Part shown: piece after piece, positions 60,208 to 64,000 of the stretch
Layout: every line of letters begins with the position of its first letter
Position numbering within the stretch: the first letter of the stretch is position 1
Assembly (NCBI RefSeq): GCF_037392515.1
Contig: NC_090291.1
Span: 28,940,001 to 29,004,000 of the forward strand
Direction: 5' to 3'
DNA from: Haliotis asinina
Taxonomy: Eukaryota > Mollusca > Gastropoda > Lepetellida > Haliotidae
Length of the DNA stretch: 64,000 nt
Position numbers and translations under genes: made by a program
The notes under the pieces: model-generated
What the model was told of the DNA's origin: nothing
What the model saw: the letters and a program-made list of their open reading frames with translations, nothing else
Database searches by the model: none

Positions 60208-60279
60208 TTGTTTTGTATTTGCATCAACTTGGTTTGTCCTCATTCATTGATCTGTCTGCATCAGTTAGTATTGATCTTC

Positions 60280-60325
60280 AGAAACTCATGCTTGTAAGAG
60301 GTGAATAACAAGATCGGGTGGTATT
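60280..60325 (+). repeat. SINE family B 5' fragment
   Basis: CTCATGCTTGTAAGAGGTGA and AACAAGATCGGGTGGT match the start of family B; the rest is absent. Confidence 0.5.
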
Positions 60326-61077
60326 TACTGTATTCTATTATCATGCAGTCCTAGTGTTCATTTCGGGTGCACATTTCAAAAAACGTTTGAGACATTCCAA
60401 ATGTCATTCTCTATGCCAAGTTTAGTGTAGGAGTTTCAAATGGTAACTCTCAGTATATCGTGAACACAAATGTTAGTAAACATTTGGAATAGAACCTTGT
60501 GTGTTTTACTTCCAAGTATGTCATTGGTCTGTCCTTGTGGCTGGTGTGTTCTAGTTCCTATGGTTGGTGTGTCCTAATACATTGTGGTTTGTGCATCATG
60601 ACAAGGATAAGAGTAAAGGGGCCCAGGTTTTAGCCATAAGGTGGATATTCTTGGTCATGAAAAGTAAGCCAGACTGTGAGCTCAAGTGTTTAAGTCTCTG
60701 TTTTTTTTCTCTGTTAAGCCAATATTGCTATGCAATGTAAGATAGAGAATGGAATGAAGTACACTTGTGAATCAGCATATGAAGACACTGTATTAGCTTT
60801 TCCATGAGTGAACGTTCAGTCCTCCATGTGTCAGGTTACATGTAGGGCAGAGGATGCTCACAATCAACATGATCAAATGCCACTTAAAAAGCAAGTGATT
60901 AACAGTGTAAGTCTTCTGATGTAGGACCATACTGTACTATTGTCTAGGACAAGTGACAGTCACCCGTCTCTATAGCGAGTACATAGGTGTCTGCTAGTGC
61001 ATGAAGGCTAGGTGCACTCTTGAACACAAGAACTCGTCTGACCGAACCGTACCCACATTTGGTTTCTTAGTGTGAGT

Positions 61078-61230
61078 GCTCATCGTAGGAGGCCACTAAC
61101 AGGATCGAATGGTCAGACTTGCTGGCTTGGTTGACCTGTGTATATTGATGCCCATAATGTTGATCACTGGAATGTTTGGTTGAAACTTGATAATTTACAG
61201 GCTGCCTCCATGTAGCTGAGTTGTGTGGTA
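61078..61230 (+). repeat. SINE family B fragment
   Basis: CATCGTAGGAGGCCACTAAC, AGGATCGAATGGTCAGACTT and TTGATCACTGGAATGTTTGG; the tail after TGTAGCTGAG is lost. Confidence 0.75.
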
Positions 61231-63799
61231 TGTTATAAACAAACAAAAATCTAAATGAGATAATGATTGATTCTAAATACATTGTCAGCATGTTTTGACA
61301 TTTGGCCTCACAGTATGTTATGTCACCTTTCACTGAGCACTGGCTCAGTTGCCAATAGTTAGCAAGTTATATAAGATCATTTGTAAGACTCTGAATTATG
61401 TAAAACTGTTCACGCCTTTCCTGTCAGTCCTTTATGTTTAGAATGTTAGCTATTTGGTTTGTTCTATGAAATCCTATGAATTATTCCCATGCATTAATCG
61501 CTTGACAGGATGTTACACCATACTGGTCATGTGACTTATCAGAGAGTCACAGAGACTTGACAGCTTCCTGACATGTCACATCGCATGGTCCAAGAACTTA
61601 TTTTTTCCAAGTGGTGGGTCATGTGTCAACTGTCACATCCAAGATGAATGTTTCCTTAAATGAAAAAGGTTAATTGCGCAAACTGTCATTGCTGCTTGTG
61701 AGCCCAGGATTTTTTCGCTTATACAAAAGTTCTGATATGTCCTTAAAAGGATATATAGTTTAGAAAAATGCACACACACAACTGTGCATGCACAGACACT
61801 ACAAATTTCACAATGTCTTAGAATTATTTTCGTATGGAGGGGTTTGTACTCCAAAGTTTCACTTTCAGATCTACATCAACACTTCCCGCTTTCGAGCTGC
61901 AGACCACTGAAACAGAAATACTGTTTGAAGCAAAATTGAAGGTGACTCACTCACTGTGTAGAGACAGTATTTCTTTTTGAATATTGCCTTTTCTGCTATG
62001 AGTTCTGCTAAGTCATTTTTGACTTGATGAAGCTGCATCTTTTTTGCAATGAACAGATTCATAACATTGAGACACAGAGCAAATGTAGAGCCCAAAATGT
62101 TTGATGAACTTGTCTATAAGTTAAGATAAGATAAGTCAGTGCCAATGCACAGTTGACAAAGGATTATAGCTGGACTGACATGTGACCAGCATATCAAGTG
62201 ACATCCTTCATACATCTGTAGGACTCTCATTTCAGCAGTGACCCCAGATCTACTGTCCATTCGCTGAGTCCATGCAATCTCAAATGACCTGCCTTTGATT
62301 TCCCATGAGCCAGTTTGATTTACTAGACTACTAGATCTAATGGACTAATCAAAACCGGCAGTCATAAATCCTACCCTCCTCATGTTCTTTGATTGCCTTG
62401 GCTGATAGGTAAATTGGGTGCACATAAATTGAGATTGGAAGAACCCCAGGAATAGATTCAGTAGCTGGTATATGTTTGCTAAACTGTGAGCTCAGGAAAT
62501 ATAGAAGATGATCCTGTGCAAGAAAGGCCAATAACTCCTGGTTACAAGCAGACAATATTTTCACATAAACTTTTATGGAGACCTACAGTTTCATGTGCAT
62601 TACCTTACCACTGCAATAAGACATAAAAACTTTGGCTACAAGGCCAAGCAGATCATCCACAGCTCTAAGAATATCTGTGGACACATTGAGCTGAAGAGGT
62701 GTTAAAAGAAGACTAAGTACTAAACAATGGAGTTAGTTTTAATTATTAGATGTATATACAGTGGAAAATGCCCAAGTAAAGACTGCTTAAATAAACAGAC
62801 TGAATAGGTAACCACTATTTGTTAGTCCCAGCAATTTTTTTCATTTGTTATCACTATTAGAGTCTGGTTAACTAAACTTACATACATAAACAACACTGCT
62901 TAACTAAAGGTCTTCTCATGGGTTCTCGGAAGTAAATTACTTAACTAAAGAGACTGGATAACTAAATTTAGCACATAGTCCAACATGAGGGATGGATGTC
63001 AGTTAGACTCCAGTTAACCAGACATGGAGCCCAGCCCTGGTAAAATGTTCATTAATGGTTTTGTGTAGTTTGGCAACTTCAGTGAGTTTATCCAATTTAC
63101 ATGATGAATGACTTGAAGTAGGCCACCATTTCTTTTTATGGTCACATAACATACATATGGCTGCCATTTGCAGATTTTGATAAGTTTGGATAAATTAAAG
63201 GCCTCATAAGCAATTGTTGACTCATCTGCCATTTAGGGGTCTGGGTACATTTCTATATTTTGGTTTTGACTAGGGTACATTTCTTGGATACTTGTGATAC
63301 ACATCTGTAGTACCTGTGCTGACAATGATCCCTTCTGCATAACTGTCAGTTTTAAGTCCAAGAAGTCCAAGAGTCCCAAGAACTGTTACCATTCACTGAC
63401 ATTCCATCTTGTCAGGGAACCCTGGGATTTATAGAGCTGCAATAAACCATTGAGTAGGGGTCAGGTGATATGTATGTGAGGAGGAAGTACCCTGATGATT
63501 GCTACCCCAAACTATAGGGTCTTTATTGTTAGGAGGGCTGAATGATCAAGACTTGACCTCTTGAAGGTCATCAAGAGGTCAAGGTGACAAAGCCTTGTCA
63601 AGTATCATGCTGGATAAATATGTTATGTCGTGATGAGATGTGAAATAGAAATTACACATTCGAAGTGACAAGTTATGTAGATTGTACGTTGACATTGGTA
63701 TTGTGATTTATGACTTCTGGTCCTGTTGGATAACACACTATTGAACATTGTTCTAGTAGGTTAGCAGGTGATGTAACTCGGACTAGAGATGGGTGAAAG

Positions 63800-63834
63800 C
63801 AGAGACCATATGATCGTCTATTATATGGTCTCTG
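63800..63834. repeat. Palindrome CAGAGACCATAT, locus 3
   Basis: Perfect 12-bp arms CAGAGACCATAT and ATATGGTCTCTG around an 11-nt loop. Confidence 0.9.
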
Positions 63835-64000
63835 GTGAAAGTCTAATGCTATGACAATGTAGTACATGGTCGTATAGTAGAGGCACTATCTGCCTCTTAT
63901 GGGGAGACATCCACTGTCTACTTGGCCACTGATCAAGAGGAGAGGCCTCCAGTGGTCAGGGGCTCTGCTTTTAGGCAAGCTCACTGAATTTGCCAAATCA

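Larger units (their letters stand above)
60208..64000. other. Right end of window, no gene recognised
   Basis: Contains SINE B fragments and one palindrome. Around 62757-63025 repeated CTTAACTAAAG and GGTTAACTAAA motifs beginning ACAGTGGAAAATGCCC hint at an old Tigger-like element, too decayed to call. Confidence 0.35.

Overview
The window looks like nuclear DNA from a mollusc, most likely a gastropod of the abalone (Haliotis) type. Genes are split by long introns, the sequence is AT-rich and CpG-poor, and it is full of SINEs, MITEs, minisatellites and microsatellites. One SINE family (conserved core with CCAGTGATCAACA and TCTGGACCAGACAATCC) is one I associate from memory with abalone sequence. 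The species call is inference; the metazoan, mollusc-like character is well supported.

One protein-coding gene can be assembled with confidence: an anoctamin-10 (ANO10/TMEM16K) orthologue on the minus strand. Twelve coding exons run from the ATG at 26950 to a stop near 6802. Eleven are joined by canonical GT/AG junctions in consistent reading phase, giving 662 codons that align along the known family. The twelfth, C-terminal exon has an uncertain reading frame. A non-coding first exon must lie upstream of 26957 and was not located; a CpG-rich stretch at about 34.7-35.8 kb is a candidate promoter region.

Layout: 1-6.7 kb is the 3' flank of ANO10, with a foldback element and a decayed Tigger/pogo-type transposon. 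6.8-27 kb is the ANO10 coding part, whose largest intron (18.0-26.7 kb) holds a 4.65-kb minisatellite of 31-bp units and a second one of 40-bp units. 27.4-30.7 kb is a 3.36-kb TTAA-flanked element with short inverted ends, no recognisable ORF and an internal duplication rich in CCAAT/GC-box motifs. 34.7-35.8 kb is the CpG-rich region. From 36 to 64 kb I recognise no convincing gene; it carries many SINE copies, a TTAA-flanked Kolobok-like element with a decayed THAP finger, foldback MITEs, 62-bp and 47-bp tandem arrays and a 286-bp alternating purine-pyrimidine microsatellite.

No operon-like or immune-system-like set of genes was found. The notable material is in the repeats: two SINE families with different heads but one shared 3' tail ending in (TCAC)n, a 12-bp-arm palindrome recurring at three distant loci, nested TTAA elements, and a MITE insertion with a paralogous empty site next to it.
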